64,000 bases of DNA. Source: Girardinichthys multiradiatus. Its lineage: Eukaryota; Chordata; Actinopteri; Cyprinodontiformes; Goodeidae. Below are positions 43,951-54,113 of the stretch, in pieces. The notes below the pieces were generated by a model that worked only from the letters and a program-made list of their open reading frames with translations, searched no databases and was not told the DNA's origin. Each line of letters begins with the position of its first letter. The first letter of the stretch is position 1. The translations under genes and the position numbers were made by a program. Where the stretch lies: contig NC_061812.1 in NCBI RefSeq assembly GCF_021462225.1, positions 46,109,363-46,173,362 on the forward strand, read 5' to 3'.

Positions 43951-44341
43951 GAAAGGAAGCTATAGTTTTAAAATGTAAGGTGTTCTAAGTTTCTGGTGTA
44001 GCTTACTAACTTTCAATTTGCTGAGAGAGAACAAAACCTAATTAGCTTAGTGCTTCACTAACACTTTTATTCCCCATTCACACTGCAGGAAAATGTGGCC
44101 CAAATCGGATTTTTTTGGGGATCAAGTGACTAGGTCAGACTTTTTAGAACAAGTGTGAACACTCATATCTGGCTCATATCTGACTTTAATTAAGCCTAAT
44201 TGAAAGGCTCATAGGAACCGTCTGCATGTGGGATGTAGTTTGTATTGTAAAATTCGTATACAACTGTTCAAACAGAGGACTTTAAAATGCTATCAAGGTA
44301 ACCGAGCATGCGATCATCTGCCCCTGCTGCAGTCTGATACA

Positions 44342-46450
44342 CTGGATTGCACAAGTTTGGCAAGGCAGTGAAAGAGGCCAAACGACTGTACTCTGAGAAG
44401 CTCCAAAACCAGTTCTCAGCCAACGACTCTGCGTCTGTCTGGAAAGGGCTCAAGCAAATCACCAACTACAAGCCGAAAGCCCCCCACTCCATCAACGACC
44501 GACGCCTCGCCAACGACCTGAACGAGTTCTACTGCCGCTTTGAAAGACAAAGGGACAGTCCTGCAACCATCTCCCACGACGCCCCCCAACAGCTGCAGCC
44601 ACAATCCACCACCCCCATCTCTCCAACCTCAAGAGGGGTCTTGGCACCTCCAACCCCCACCCTGAAGTTCCCCCCTACCAGCCCCCTACCCACGCCGAGG
44701 ACGGCTCTTTCCATCCAGGAGAGGGACGTCAACAAACTCTTCAGGAGACAGAACCCCCGGAAAGCTGCTGGTCCGGATTCTGTCTCACCAGCCAGCCTGA
44801 AGCACTGCGCTGATCAGCTGTCTCCAGTCTTCACAGACATTTTTAACACCTCACTGGAGACATGTCATGTGCCAGCCTGCTTCAAGTCCTCCACCATCGT
44901 CCCTGTTCCCAAGAAGCCAAGGACCACAGGGCTTAATGACTTCAGACCCGTCGCCCTGACCTCTGTGGTGATGAAGTCCTTTGAGCGCCTTGTGCTCTCA
45001 CACCTAAAAGACATCACCGACCCCCTCCTGGACCCCCTGCAGTTTGCCTACAGAGCCAACAGGTCTGTAGATGATGCAGTCAACCTAGCCCTTCACTTCA
45101 TCCTCCGGCACCTGGACTCCACAGGAACCTACGCCAGGATCCTGTTTGTGGATTTCAGCTCTGCCTTCAACACCATCGTCCCAGTTCTGCTACAGGAGAA
45201 GCTCTCCCAGCTGAGTGTGCCCGACTCCACCTGCAGGTGGATCACTGACTTCCTGTCTGACAGGAAGCAGCGCATGAGGCTGGGGAAGCACGTCTCTGAC
45301 TCCCTGACCATCAGCACCGGTTCCCCCCAAGGCTGTGTTCTCTCTCCTCTGCTCTTCTCCCTGTACACCAACAGCTGCACCTCCAGTCACCAGTCTGTCA
45401 AGCTTCTGAAGTTTGCGGACGACACCACCCTGATCGGACTCATCTCTGATGGTGACGAGTCTGCGTACAGATGGGAGGTGGACCATCTGTTGGACTGGTG
45501 CAGCCAGAACAACCTTGAGCTCAACGCTCTAAAGACAGTGGAGATGGTTGTGAACTTCAGGCAGAACCCAGCCCCACCTCCCCCATCACCCTCTGTGACT
45601 CCACAATTGACACTGTGGAATCTTTCCGCTTCCTGGGAACCATCATCTCCAAGGATCTCAAGTGGGAGCCAAACATCAGCTCCCTCATCAAGAAAGCCCA
45701 GCAGAGGATGTTCTTCCTGCGGCAGCTGAAGAAATTCAACCTGCCAAAGACTATGATGGTGCACTTCTACACAGCCATCATTGAGTCCATCCTCACCTCC
45801 TCCATCACCATCTGGTACGCCGCTGCTACAGCCAAGGATAAGGGCAGGCTGCAGCGTGTCATTCGGTCTGCTGAGAAGGTGATTGGCTGCAGTCTACTGT
45901 CGCTCCAGGAACTGTACACCTCCAGGACCCTGAAGCGGGCAGGGAAGATTCTGGCTGATCCCTCCCACCCCGGTCACAGACTCTTTGAGACTCTCCCCTC
46001 TGGCAGGAGGCTGCGGTCCATCCGGACCAAAACCTCACGCCACAAGAACAGTTTTTTCCCATCTGCCACCAGCCTGGTTAACAAAGCCCGGAAACCACCC
46101 TGACACTGTCCCTTTCCCCCACACCCCCCCTTTTTTTGCTGACAGGACACTTGTAACTTGTAACTCTATGAGTTACATTAACGCTCAGCTTGGAGTCCTG
46201 CTTTACTTGCACTGCTTTACTTGCACAATGATCACCTGCACTGTTGTATTGCTCTTGCATCTTATACTGCTCTATATTTACTCTCACTCACTTAAAACTG
46301 TGCACATATATTTATATTATATTGTAGATATGTTTATACTGTTTAATTTGTACTGTATTGCACCGACTACGCCAAAACAAATTCCTTGTATGTCCAAAAA
46401 CGTACTTGGCAATAAAGCTTTTCTGATTCTGATTCTGATTCTGATTCTAA
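44342..46450 (+). mobile_element. L2/Rex1-group LINE, 5' truncated
   Basis: Starts within the ORF2 linker (FGKAVKEAKRLYSEKL), covers RT and C-terminus, and ends with CTTGGCAATAAAGCTTTTCTG and GATTCT repeats at 46424-46450. The 5' truncation is typical of target-primed reverse transcription. Its 3' end recurs at 25692-25830 and 24450-24490. Confidence 0.85.
44347..46103 (+). pseudogene. LINE reverse transcriptase and C-terminal domain, one frameshift
   Basis: Open from 44347 to 45590 with the N-domain (RKAAGPDSVSPASLKHC), fingers (LNDFRPVALTSVVMKSFERL), motif A FVDFSSAFNTIVP, motif B STGSPQGCVLSPLLF and motif C KFADDTTLIG, all catalytic residues present. Near 45585-45592 a C-run (CTCCCCCATC) appears to have lost one base. 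The following part (VESFRFLGTIISKDLKW, IIESILTSSITIWY) continues in another frame and ends at 46103. This RT core is one of the best preserved in the window. Confidence 0.85.
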
Positions 46451-46924
46451 GACTCTACATTGCCTGTAGAGTTGAGAGGAGAGGCACTGACCTTTATGAT
46501 TAAAAGTTGCTCTCGACACGATAAAGTTCTTACTTGGTCTCTGTAAAGTTGTTAACATCCCTGCCCCACCATTGCTGGCTGTCTCCACATCCAAACAGTT
46601 TGTTGTGCTGAATTGGCAGTCAGACCTCCCTAAAACGGAGAGTATCACTATCCTTTTATTCACGTGTTTCACACCTACTGACAATAAATGGCTTCTGTTG
46701 TGCTCTTAAACCATAACACCTATTTCTCCGTATTTACTGTTGTGCTGCACTTAAAAACGGTCGTATTGTTCTTATGCACATGCGGGTCAGTTTGGAACCG
46801 CAACATTTTCAAAGTAATGTGGAAAAAAAATCTGATTCCTGAAAAAATCAGATTTGAGCATTAAGACCTGCAATATGAACGCCTTAGTGTTTAAACAACT
46901 TTGCTGTTTAAAATCCCAGGCAGA

Positions 46925-47095
46925 TTCAATTCAATTCAGTTTTATTTATATAGTGCCAATTCACAACACATGTTGTCTCAAGGCACTTTATAAAGTCAGT
47001 TTAATTAAATCATACCAATTTCAAGTCGGGTACATACATTCTAATTAATCCTAAAAATGAAACAGTACTGTCAGATTCAGTTTATTAAATTAAAT
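46925..47095 (-). mobile_element. LINE 3' UTR/tail fragment, minus strand
   Basis: AATTCAATTCAGTTTTATTT, TATATAGTGCCAATTCACAA and CTCAAGGCACTTTATAAAGT are the reverse complement of the L2-like tail at 61190-61385 (GTGCCTTGAGACG..., ATTGGCGCTCTATAAATAG...). Confidence 0.75.
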
Positions 47096-47237
47096 TGGTT
47101 AAATCTAACGAAAACCAAGCAGATTGTATCAAGTCAGTGGCCCTGTCCCAATACTCGCACTTCCACCCTTGTGTCCCTGAATTGCGCGTTCCAGTTGATG
47201 GGTTCGATTGCGTAGTGTGTCCCAATTCTCCAGAGTG

Positions 47238-47886
47238 TGTTATGATTCTGGCACATCTGCTCTACCCTGTCTCCCTGGCTGGAATCAGCAGATGAAATGC
47301 ACTTGGTGGCTGCTGCTGTGCAGTGCAATCTGTGGCATGCCAAGCATCTGTGTCTTCCCTGATATATACTGACTCTGACAAGCAGACGGTGCCAGATTTT
47401 TGAAAGCCATTGTGTGAGTAGATATCAAGCGTTCCTTCCTGTCTGATCATTGTTCTTGACCTTGTCTTGCTTTTTGGATTTATGCCTCTGCGTGCTCCCT
47501 GTCGGACTATTTGGATTTTGGTTGTCGACCTTGTTTCCTGCATCTGGTTTATGCCTCTGCTTGCCCCTTGCCTGACGCCTCTTGTTCCGATCGTTGACCC
47601 TGTTTCTGTCCTTGGATTATTGAGCCAGCCTAGCCCTCAGATTATTCAGCCTGGAGTCACTTCTTACCTGTGCTGTGGAGATCACCGCCTGCCGCCCACT
47701 GAGGTTTCCCCTCTGGGTTTCAAGTTCCACTCACGACAAAAGCAGGTTAGTGACTTTTCTGATCCCTGCAAAATCGCTGTGAGGAGTGTTTCCTGTGTGA
47801 CGTTTTCCTGTGGCTGTATAAACCTTTTAAACTTTCAGTACTGTGTCTGGCTGAATCTTGGGTCCGCCTTTTTCTGATTCATAGCA
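47238..47886 (+). repeat. Gypsy 5' LTR of the myosin-carrying element
   Basis: Starts TGTTATGATTCTGGCACATC, contains a TATA-like GATATATACTGACTC near 47370, and ends GATTCATAGCA 17 bp before the gag ATG (47904). Its last 300 bp match 18778-19134 in opposite orientation. Confidence 0.65.
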
Positions 47887-47903
47887 GAAAAATCTGGCCA
47901 AAA

Positions 47904-48366
47904 ATGGACCCATTGCCAGCACAACAGTGGCGCACCCATGTTGATGAGGCCCTTTCCTGGCTTGGAGGAAATAATTTCCACATTACGTTCTAGCAATCTT
48001 GTCTCCGAGCCACCACCGTCACAAAAGGAGCCACGCCTATCTCCGCCTGAGATGTTCAGGGGAGACCCAGACCAGTGTCGAGCTTTCCTAACTCAGTGTG
48101 AAATTCATTTTGAGCTTCAGCCGTCATCCTTTCCCACTGAACGTTCTAAGGTGGCTTTTGTTATATCTCTGCTGGCAGGAAGGGCGAAGCAGTGGGGGAC
48201 TGCTGAATGACAGAACAGGTCTGCATCTTGTACCTTCTATGAAATTTTTTCCAAGGAACCCATTTGAGTTTTTAACCCTGTTCTTCCAAGTCGTGAAGCC
48301 GCGAGAGGCTTACTGTCCCTCAAACAGGGTGATCAGTATGTCTCGTCTTATATAATTGACTTTCAT
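47904..48366 (+). pseudogene. gag: Gypsy gag N-terminal part, frameshifted
   Basis: ATG at 47904 ([20 protein letters not shown]) is soon followed by a stop near 47990. The capsid part continues in other frames: [43 protein letters not shown] (48035-48200), as in sushi-like gag. At least two frame changes occur before the long open frame begins at 48367. The promoter-proximal gag is therefore broken while the downstream part is intact. Confidence 0.7.
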
Positions 48367-49971
48367 TTGTTGGCCGCAGATAGCCGTTGGAATGAGGCAG
48401 CACAGATGGATGCATTTATGCAAGGACTAAACGCAGACATCAAGGATGAGTTAGCAACCCGTGACTACCCCTCTTCCCTGAAACAACTCGAGGACCTGGT
48501 TGCTCGCATTGACATTTGGCTGGCAGAGAGAGGGAGGGGGAAGCGACATGAGGAGGGTCGCTCCTCATTAACTCAGGGTCCTGCACTCTGGCATGAGAGA
48601 AGAAGTCGGTCACCTCTCACTGAGGAAAATGAGGATTGTGAGCCCATGCAGTTGGGCAGAACCAAGATTACCCCTGAAGAGAAGGATCGTCGGAGAAGAT
48701 TCAAGCTCTGTTTTTATTGTGGAGAGAAGGGACATTTAGCACTCAGGTGTCCATTAAAAAGGACAGGCTCAACAGAGGAAGGGAGTTTTCTACTGAGCCG
48801 AAGTCAGCTAACTGCCTCCTCCTTCTTGTTTCCTGCTCATTTTCGAACCTCTTCCATGTCTCTCCAGGGGGCTGTGTTTATTGATTCATGGGCAAACACT
48901 GAATTCATGGATGAAGCATTTGCCATTAAGAACAACATAAAGCTCATTCCGTCAGCTGACACACGTAAAGTGCTAGCATTGGATGGTCACAGCATGAATA
49001 ATTCACACCTCAGGACGGAGGAGATTACCTTAACAGTTGGAGGTAATCATCAAGAGAATGTAACCTTCATGATCATAAATTCACCTGAACTTTCTGTTGT
49101 CCTAGGGGCCTCCTGGTTGCAGAAACACAACCCTCACATTGACTGGAAGAGAAAAGAAGTTCTGGGTTGGTCTGAGTCATGTTCCGCTGACTGCTTTTTG
49201 TCTGCTGCTACAGAGGTCATTGTGGAGAATGAGGTTGAGGAGACCTATTCGGATTTATCCAAGGTACCTCAAGAATACCATGATCTAAAGGAAGTATTTA
49301 ATAAGATTAAGGCCAAGAACGCTCTGGCTCATGCTGTTCATTCGGCTCGTCATGACTGTGATCTGCTCAGAGAGCAGTATGAGGAGGAGCAGGAGGCCAA
49401 AGCTGAGCTGCAACGTGCTATGTCCAAGGCTAACAGCGAGGTGGCTCAGTGGAGAACCATGTATGAAACTGATGCCATTCAGCTCACTGAGGGGCTCGAG
49501 GAAGCCAAGAAAAAGCTTGCCCAGCGTCTTCAGGATGCGGAAGAGTCCATCGAGGCCGTGAATGTGAAATGTGCCTCTCTGGAGAAGACCAAACAGAGGC
49601 TAAAGGGTGAAGTGGAGGTCTTGATGATTGACGTGGAGAGAGCTAATGCTCTGGCTGCAAACCTGGACAAGAAGCAGAGGAACTTTGACAAGGTTCTTGC
49701 AGAGTGGAAGCAGAAGTATGAAGAGAGTCAAGCCGAGCTGGAAGGAGCTCAGAAGCAGGCACGTGCTTTGAACACAGAGATGTTCAAAATGAAAAACTCC
49801 TATGAAGAAGCTCTGGACCCCCTGGACACCCTGAAGAGGGAGAACAAGAACCTGCAACAGAAAATAAGTGAATTGACTGAGCATATTAGTGAAACAGGAA
49901 AGACAATTCATGAACTGGAGAAGGGTAAGAAAACTGCAGAGAATGAGGTCAGGAGCAGGTTGATGCCCTAA
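48367..49971 (+). CDS. Gag-protease-myosin rod fusion reading frame (534 codons)
   Basis: The frame is open from the ATG at 48367, which lies inside gag, so the native start would be upstream. Residues 1-140: capsid C-terminus and zinc knuckle [14 protein letters not shown] (CX2CX4HX4C, about 115-128). Residues 165-295: retropepsin-like domain whose active site reads FIDSWAN in place of D-S/T-G, so a key Gly is Trp, and [15 protein letters not shown]. Residues 296-313: start of RT ([13 protein letters not shown]). Residues 314-527: myosin heavy chain rod, [20 protein letters not shown] to [13 protein letters not shown], heptad repeat maintained, no stops, no introns. Seven codons past the junction a TAA ends the frame. 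Family identity is by recognition of conserved sarcomeric myosin tail sequence; expression is unknown. Confidence 0.8.
   Translation: MLAADSRWNEAAQMDAFMQGLNADIKDELATRDYPSSLKQLEDLVARIDIWLAERGRGKRHEEGRSSLTQGPALWHERRSRSPLTEENEDCEPMQLGRTKITPEEKDRRRRFKLCFYCGEKGHLALRCPLKRTGSTEEGSFLLSRSQLTASSFLFPAHFRTSSMSLQGAVFIDSWANTEFMDEAFAIKNNIKLIPSADTRKVLALDGHSMNNSHLRTEEITLTVGGNHQENVTFMIINSPELSVVLGASWLQKHNPHIDWKRKEVLGWSESCSADCFLSAATEVIVENEVEETYSDLSKVPQEYHDLKEVFNKIKAKNALAHAVHSARHDCDLLREQYEEEQEAKAELQRAMSKANSEVAQWRTMYETDAIQLTEGLEEAKKKLAQRLQDAEESIEAVNVKCASLEKTKQRLKGEVEVLMIDVERANALAANLDKKQRNFDKVLAEWKQKYEESQAELEGAQKQARALNTEMFKMKNSYEEALDPLDTLKRENKNLQQKISELTEHISETGKTIHELEKGKKTAENEVRSRLMP
49309..49947 (+). other. Captured sarcomeric myosin heavy chain (light meromyosin) segment
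   Basis: About 213 codons read as vertebrate skeletal/cardiac-type myosin tail: [70 protein letters not shown]. In myosin genes this stretch is divided among several exons, so the unbroken form indicates origin from spliced mRNA. A few changes, for example a Pro in [10 protein letters not shown], would disturb the coiled coil. The rod normally drives thick-filament assembly; here it lacks head and most of the tail. Confidence 0.85.
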
Positions 49972-50280
49972 GGTGCCAAAGAATATGGAGAAAGGCCAGG
50001 AGGTCGATGATCAGAATGTCACTGATTCAGTCAAGAACGGCCAACTGGAGACTGACCCCTGCCTCTAAGTACCAGGTGGGGCAGAAAGTTTGGCTCTTGG
50101 CCAAGGACCTACCATTAAGGGTAGAATCCCGGAAGTTGGCACCCCAATTTGTTAGACCTTTCCCAATTTCCAAGATCTTCAACCCTGTCGCTGTACAGCT
50201 GAGATTACCCAACTCTATGAGGATTCACCCCACGTTCCATGTTTCTCAGGTCAAGCCCTTCGTGGAGCCCCGACTTGGAA
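49946..50280 (+). pseudogene. Gypsy integrase C-terminal end
   Basis: In a frame different from the fusion [21 protein letters not shown], then TPASKYQVGQKVWLLAKDLP, VESRKLAPQFVRPFPISKI and IHPTFHVSQVKPF, the standard end of sushi-like integrase before any chromodomain. The catalytic core upstream has been replaced by the myosin segment. Cut at 50282 by the Tc1 copy. Confidence 0.8.
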
Positions 50281-50283
50281 GTA

Positions 50284-50690
50284 CAGGTCCTTCTCAAAAT
50301 ATTAGCATATTGTGATAAAGTTAATTATTTTCCATAATGTCATGATGAAAATTTTACATTCATATATTTTAGATTCATTGTACACTAACTGAAATATTTC
50401 AGGTCTTTTATTGTCTTAATACGGATGGTTTTGGCATACAGCTCATGAAAACCCAAAATTCCTATCTCACAAAATTAGCATATCATTAAAAGGGTCTCTA
50501 AACGAGCTATGAACCTAATCATCTGAATCAACGAGTTAACTCTAAACACCTGCAAAAGATTCCTGAGGCCTTTAAAACTCCCAGCCTGGTTCATCACTCA
50601 AAACTCCAATCATGGGTAAGACTGCCGACCTGACTGCTGTCCAGAAGGCCACTATTGACACCCTCAAGCAAGAGGGTAAGACACAGAAAA
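50284..50690 (+). mobile_element. Tc1-type element, 5' fragment
   Basis: CAGGTCCTTCTCAAAATATT (after TA at 50282-50283) through the transposase start. About 405 bp are nearly identical to 54114-54520, but with the ATG intact (ATGGGTAAGACTGCC at about 50611). It ends in an A-run at 50690, where homology stops. Confidence 0.85.
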
Positions 50691-51010
50691 AAAAAAAAGA
50701 GGTTTTGCCTTTTTGCACTTTTGTTCAACAAGTACAGTTCTCTTCCTGGGTGCATTTTTCTTTCGTTTCAGCAACTTGAAACATAAAAGTAATGTCATTG
50801 TTCAAAGGAAACAATCACTTAATAAATGAGTAAAATACAACTATGTACATTTTGTTTATTCAACCAAGATAGACATGGTCTGTTTCCTTGTTTGATATTT
50901 TATTTCTTGATTATTATTCTTTTTACTTTAACTGGCCTTTACTACAGCTAAAAACAGGGACCTAACTGGTCTTTCAAAGAAATTACCAAAAGACTAAATG
51001 AATTAAACAA
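50691..51010. other. No recognisable feature
   Basis: AT-rich sequence after the Tc1 fragment; no gypsy LTR or gene detected. Confidence 0.3.
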
Positions 51011-51175
51011 AAATGGGAGTGGCACAGGAGTGCGAGTTGTTCTAAATGGGAGTGGCACAGGAGTGCGAGTCGTTCTAAATGGGAGTGGGATGGGAGTGGG
51101 AGTTGTTCTAAATGGGAGTGGCACAAGAGTGGGAGTCGTTCTAAATGGGAGTGGGATGGGAGTGGGAGTCAATTT
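51011..51175. repeat. 33-bp minisatellite x 5
   Basis: Units begin AAATGGGAGTGG and end GTTGTTCT or GTCGTTCT. GGGAGTGGGATGGGA-type sequence continues more loosely to about 51290. Confidence 0.9.
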
Positions 51176-51326
51176 ACCAGGAGTGGGACGGGACAGGATT
51201 TTTTATTTTATTTGTTTATGCTGGCCTGGATTGGGATGGTACAAGACATTTTCTGTGGGAGCGGGATGGGACAGGAGAGAAAATCCACTCCCGTGTCACC
51301 CTCTAGTCCTCACTAAAAGTTAGAAA

Positions 51327-51430
51327 GTGAAGCACATCACCCCAGTTCTAAAGTTATTACATTGGCTCCCCATATCTCAAAGAATAGACTTTAAAATACT
51401 TCTGTTATTCAGTAAATCAATAAATAAATT
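51327..51430 (+). mobile_element. LINE fragment (L2-like ORF2 C-terminus)
   Basis: HITPVLKLLHWLPISQRIDF then KILLLFSKSIN is the same region as HISPILASPHWLPVKCRIEF at 58662-58720. Confidence 0.6.
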
Positions 51431-52306
51431 TCAGTCCATTAATTTTTTTATTAATCATATTATCATTAATTTTTATTTTTTTATGTTTTTTTATCATCTT
51501 ATTGTTTTAATTATTTTTATTCTCTTTAATTATTTGAATCAGTTGTATCTCAATAGATTGAATCAGTAGATGGTGTCTTTTCTCCTGGAGGAAAAATGCA
51601 AAATTAGTTTGTAGAGATTGAATAACAGAAAAAGCAAGAGATGCCAAATGAAATATTTATTAAATGAAATATCAAATCTTGAATAATTTAATATGAGGCT
51701 GATGATAAAGAGTAAAGTTTATAATAGTAGTGGAAGTTTTGTGAAGAAGTAAAAAGAGAACCAGATGTTTTATCACCCATCATGCATTCACTAGTCATGT
51801 CATATTGACTGTGCTAAACTGTGGCTTAATCTTGTGTTTACTTTAAATTTAATTGGATTGAAAGAAATTTCGCCGGTGTCTCTAAAGTGGTCAGTGAGGA
51901 ACCAAACCCGTCCCCAATTCACGGCAAAGATATTTAAAAGTTATGTTAATGAAACCCTGGCTCCCTCTTTTAGCTGTAGAATCCATTTCTAATTTGGAAA
52001 CAGGATGCTGAGCACTCATAACAATTTTTTTCAGTTCATTGGTTTCTCTGTTTTAGATCATCTCTACAACAGAAGCCAATTCATCCTTCTTTTCTAAATA
52101 GCATCTAAATAACCCCCTGTGTTAAAACAAAATGAATTTACAATCTGTCAGGTTCTCTCTTCTTATCAGAATTTCGTGTGATGTGCCTGCATTAAATTGA
52201 GTGACCTTTTAAAGTGGAGAAACTACATGTTTTGTTTTTAGATGTAAAAAACATCTAAAAACATACAATTAGAAAGATTCGCTTCCTTGTAATGACAACT
52301 TCCGGT
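51431..52306. other. No recognisable gene
   Basis: Very AT-rich (ATTTTTTTATT runs at 51440-51530) followed by unassigned sequence. Confidence 0.3.
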
Positions 52307-52408
52307 TAATGACAACATCCGATTAATGATGATATCTGGCTAATGACAACATCCGATTAATGATGATATCCGGCTAATGACAACATCCGATTAATGATGA
52401 TATCCAGT
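52307..52408. repeat. 34-bp tandem repeat x 3
   Basis: Three units of TAATGACAACATCCGATTAA plus TGATGATATCCGGC at 52307, 52341 and 52375, followed by CCGGAAGTCCCGCCC repeated at 52432-52446 and 52455-52479. Confidence 0.9.
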
Positions 52409-52529
52409 TATGTCACAGGAAGCCCCAGTCACCGGAAGTCCCGCCCTAGGATGTCCCAGCCACCGGAAGTCCCGCCCACCTGTCAAAAGTTTCACACCTC
52501 GTTTGATTGAAGGATGTCCTTAATGTCTC

Positions 52530-53310
52530 TCAGGTGCATTTATACAGAGACTTGATTACACACAGGTGGATTCTATTTATCATCATCAGTCATTTGGGAC
52601 AACATTGGATGATTCAGAGCTCCTCACTGAACTTCTGGAGTGAGTTTGCTGCACTGAAAGTAAAGGTGCCGAATGATATTGCACGCCCTACTTTTCAGTT
52701 TTTTACTTGTTAAAAAAGTTTGCCACATCCAATAAATTTAATTCCATTTCATGATTGTGTCCTACTTGTTGTTAATTCTTCACAAAAAATTAGAATTTTA
52801 TATCTTTATGTTTGAAGTCTGAAATGTGGCAAAAGGTTGAAAAGTTCAATTGTGCCTAATACTTCCGCAAGGCACTGTATTTTAGATATCTTAAAGTAGC
52901 CTTTGCTGTGATGACTGAAATATTAACATTTGGCCATCTCTCAATGAACCTCTGGGAAGTTCTTTCAAAGGCTCTTTGGAAAACCATTTCAGGTGACCAC
53001 CTCACGAAGCTCATGGAGAGAATGGTGGGCTGCACTCCCTCAACACCCCCTTCCACACACACTTACAGTATCTACTGTACCTTGTCATTCTATCCCTCTA
53101 AAATGTTTTAACATGATGTGGTTTATGTGTGTTTTTGACCAGGTTGGTTTGTATGAGTTTATTCCCTCAATGAATGAAATCAGCATTTAAAAACTGCATT
53201 GTATGTTTACTCAGGGTAGTTTTGTCTGATATTGAAATTTCTTTGATGATGATTTTTGTGTAAAAAAAGTAAAGACGGAAGATTTCTGCATAGGGGCAGA
53301 CAATTTTCAC
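52530..53310. mobile_element. Non-autonomous Tc1/mariner-like fragments
   Basis: The first ends at 52857-52879 with TACTTCCGCAAGGCACTGTAT, a TIR-like terminus widespread in fish. The second (52880-53310) has CATCTCTCAATGAACCTCTG, AGGTGACCACCTCACGAAGC and the terminus GGGCAGACAATTTTCACAGCAC. No transposase. Both are partial; exact ends uncertain. Confidence 0.45.
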
Positions 53311-54111
53311 AGCACTAGTTTAAACCCAATAAGGGTCTTGTGATAAATATAAACTTGTGCAGCAAATTCTCGTTATGACTACAAATCATTGAATATGTAT
53401 GTAGCATAGTCAAATTCAAACAGTTAACCGAGATTAACATGCTTTTTATACTTGAGTTAATGGGAACTTCTGATGAGGATTGATTACATTGACCACATGT
53501 TGCAAATGTAAATTTTTCTTTAATACAAGATTTGATTTGCTCAGCTTTCTGTGTTCCTTGATTGCTAATTCTTTTTTTAAGGATAATACATGTAATATCA
53601 ATCTGAGAAAGGTTTGTACTGCAAACGGTCCAATGGACCCAGTGTCTATGCAGATGTGCTGTTGGAAGTTGTGCAGAATGAGGTCTGGCATTGGTCAGCT
53701 GAAATAAACATAGGCCCTTGGGAGAAACTATCTGTTTGATCTTGATAATCTTTGACACATGGAACCTGATGTCTGCCCCCCTCACCCCACCAACCCCAAA
53801 TAAGACATGGTCTCATATGACCACAGACCACTTTGATTACTAAACTTTATTTGCATCTGACCCGAGGTAATGACTTCATTACTGTCTGTTTAACAGATTT
53901 ATTTTACATTTAGTGGTAGACTGAGCTGCCTGTGTTGAAATACTATTTGGTCTTGGGTCAGTGTTGTGCCAGTTCATCCTTATCAGAAAATAGCTCTAAA
54001 TTCACTTCAGCAAGGTTTAATTTGGATTGATTCATGTTCATAATACAACACCTAAATAATTTTGAACTAAGTCCACCCCTCTAACTTGAACTAGTTCTCA
54101 TCCATTTATTA
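53311..54111. other. No recognisable feature
   Basis: Moderately AT-rich; no gene, TIR or LTR ends supported. Confidence 0.3.
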
Positions 54112-54113
54112 TA

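Larger units (their letters stand above)
44085..46881. mobile_element. TIR DNA transposon remnant (hAT-like ends) containing a LINE
   Basis: The left end (CATTCACACTGCAGG, then CAAATCGGATTTTTTTGGGGATC) and the right end read in reverse (CGTTCATATTGCAGG, then CAAATCTGATTTTTTCAGGAATC) form an imperfect inverted repeat of about 48 bp. No transposase is recognisable. Most of the interior is the LINE at 44342-46450. Superfamily not certain; no clean target duplication seen. Confidence 0.5.
47238..50283 (+). mobile_element. Ty3/gypsy element that has captured myosin heavy chain sequence
   Basis: Order: 5' LTR (47238-47886), gag (from ATG 47904), protease, a junction into about 640 bp of sarcomeric myosin heavy chain rod sequence (49309 to about 49947), a second junction back into the integrase C-terminus (about 49946-50280), then a Tc1 copy that inserted at 50282. 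RT, RNase H and the integrase core are absent. The element is thus a natural transducing retrotransposon. The 3' LTR was not found to the right of the Tc1 copy. Confidence 0.8.

Noticed and set aside
49309..49947. A real exon of a host myosin heavy chain gene
   Set aside because: Flanked on both sides by gypsy coding sequence in the same orientation, no splice sites at the edges, and spans what are several exons in myosin genes.
50948..51323. Repeat proteins on both strands at the 33-bp minisatellite
   Set aside because: Unit length is a multiple of three, so frames stay open by construction.
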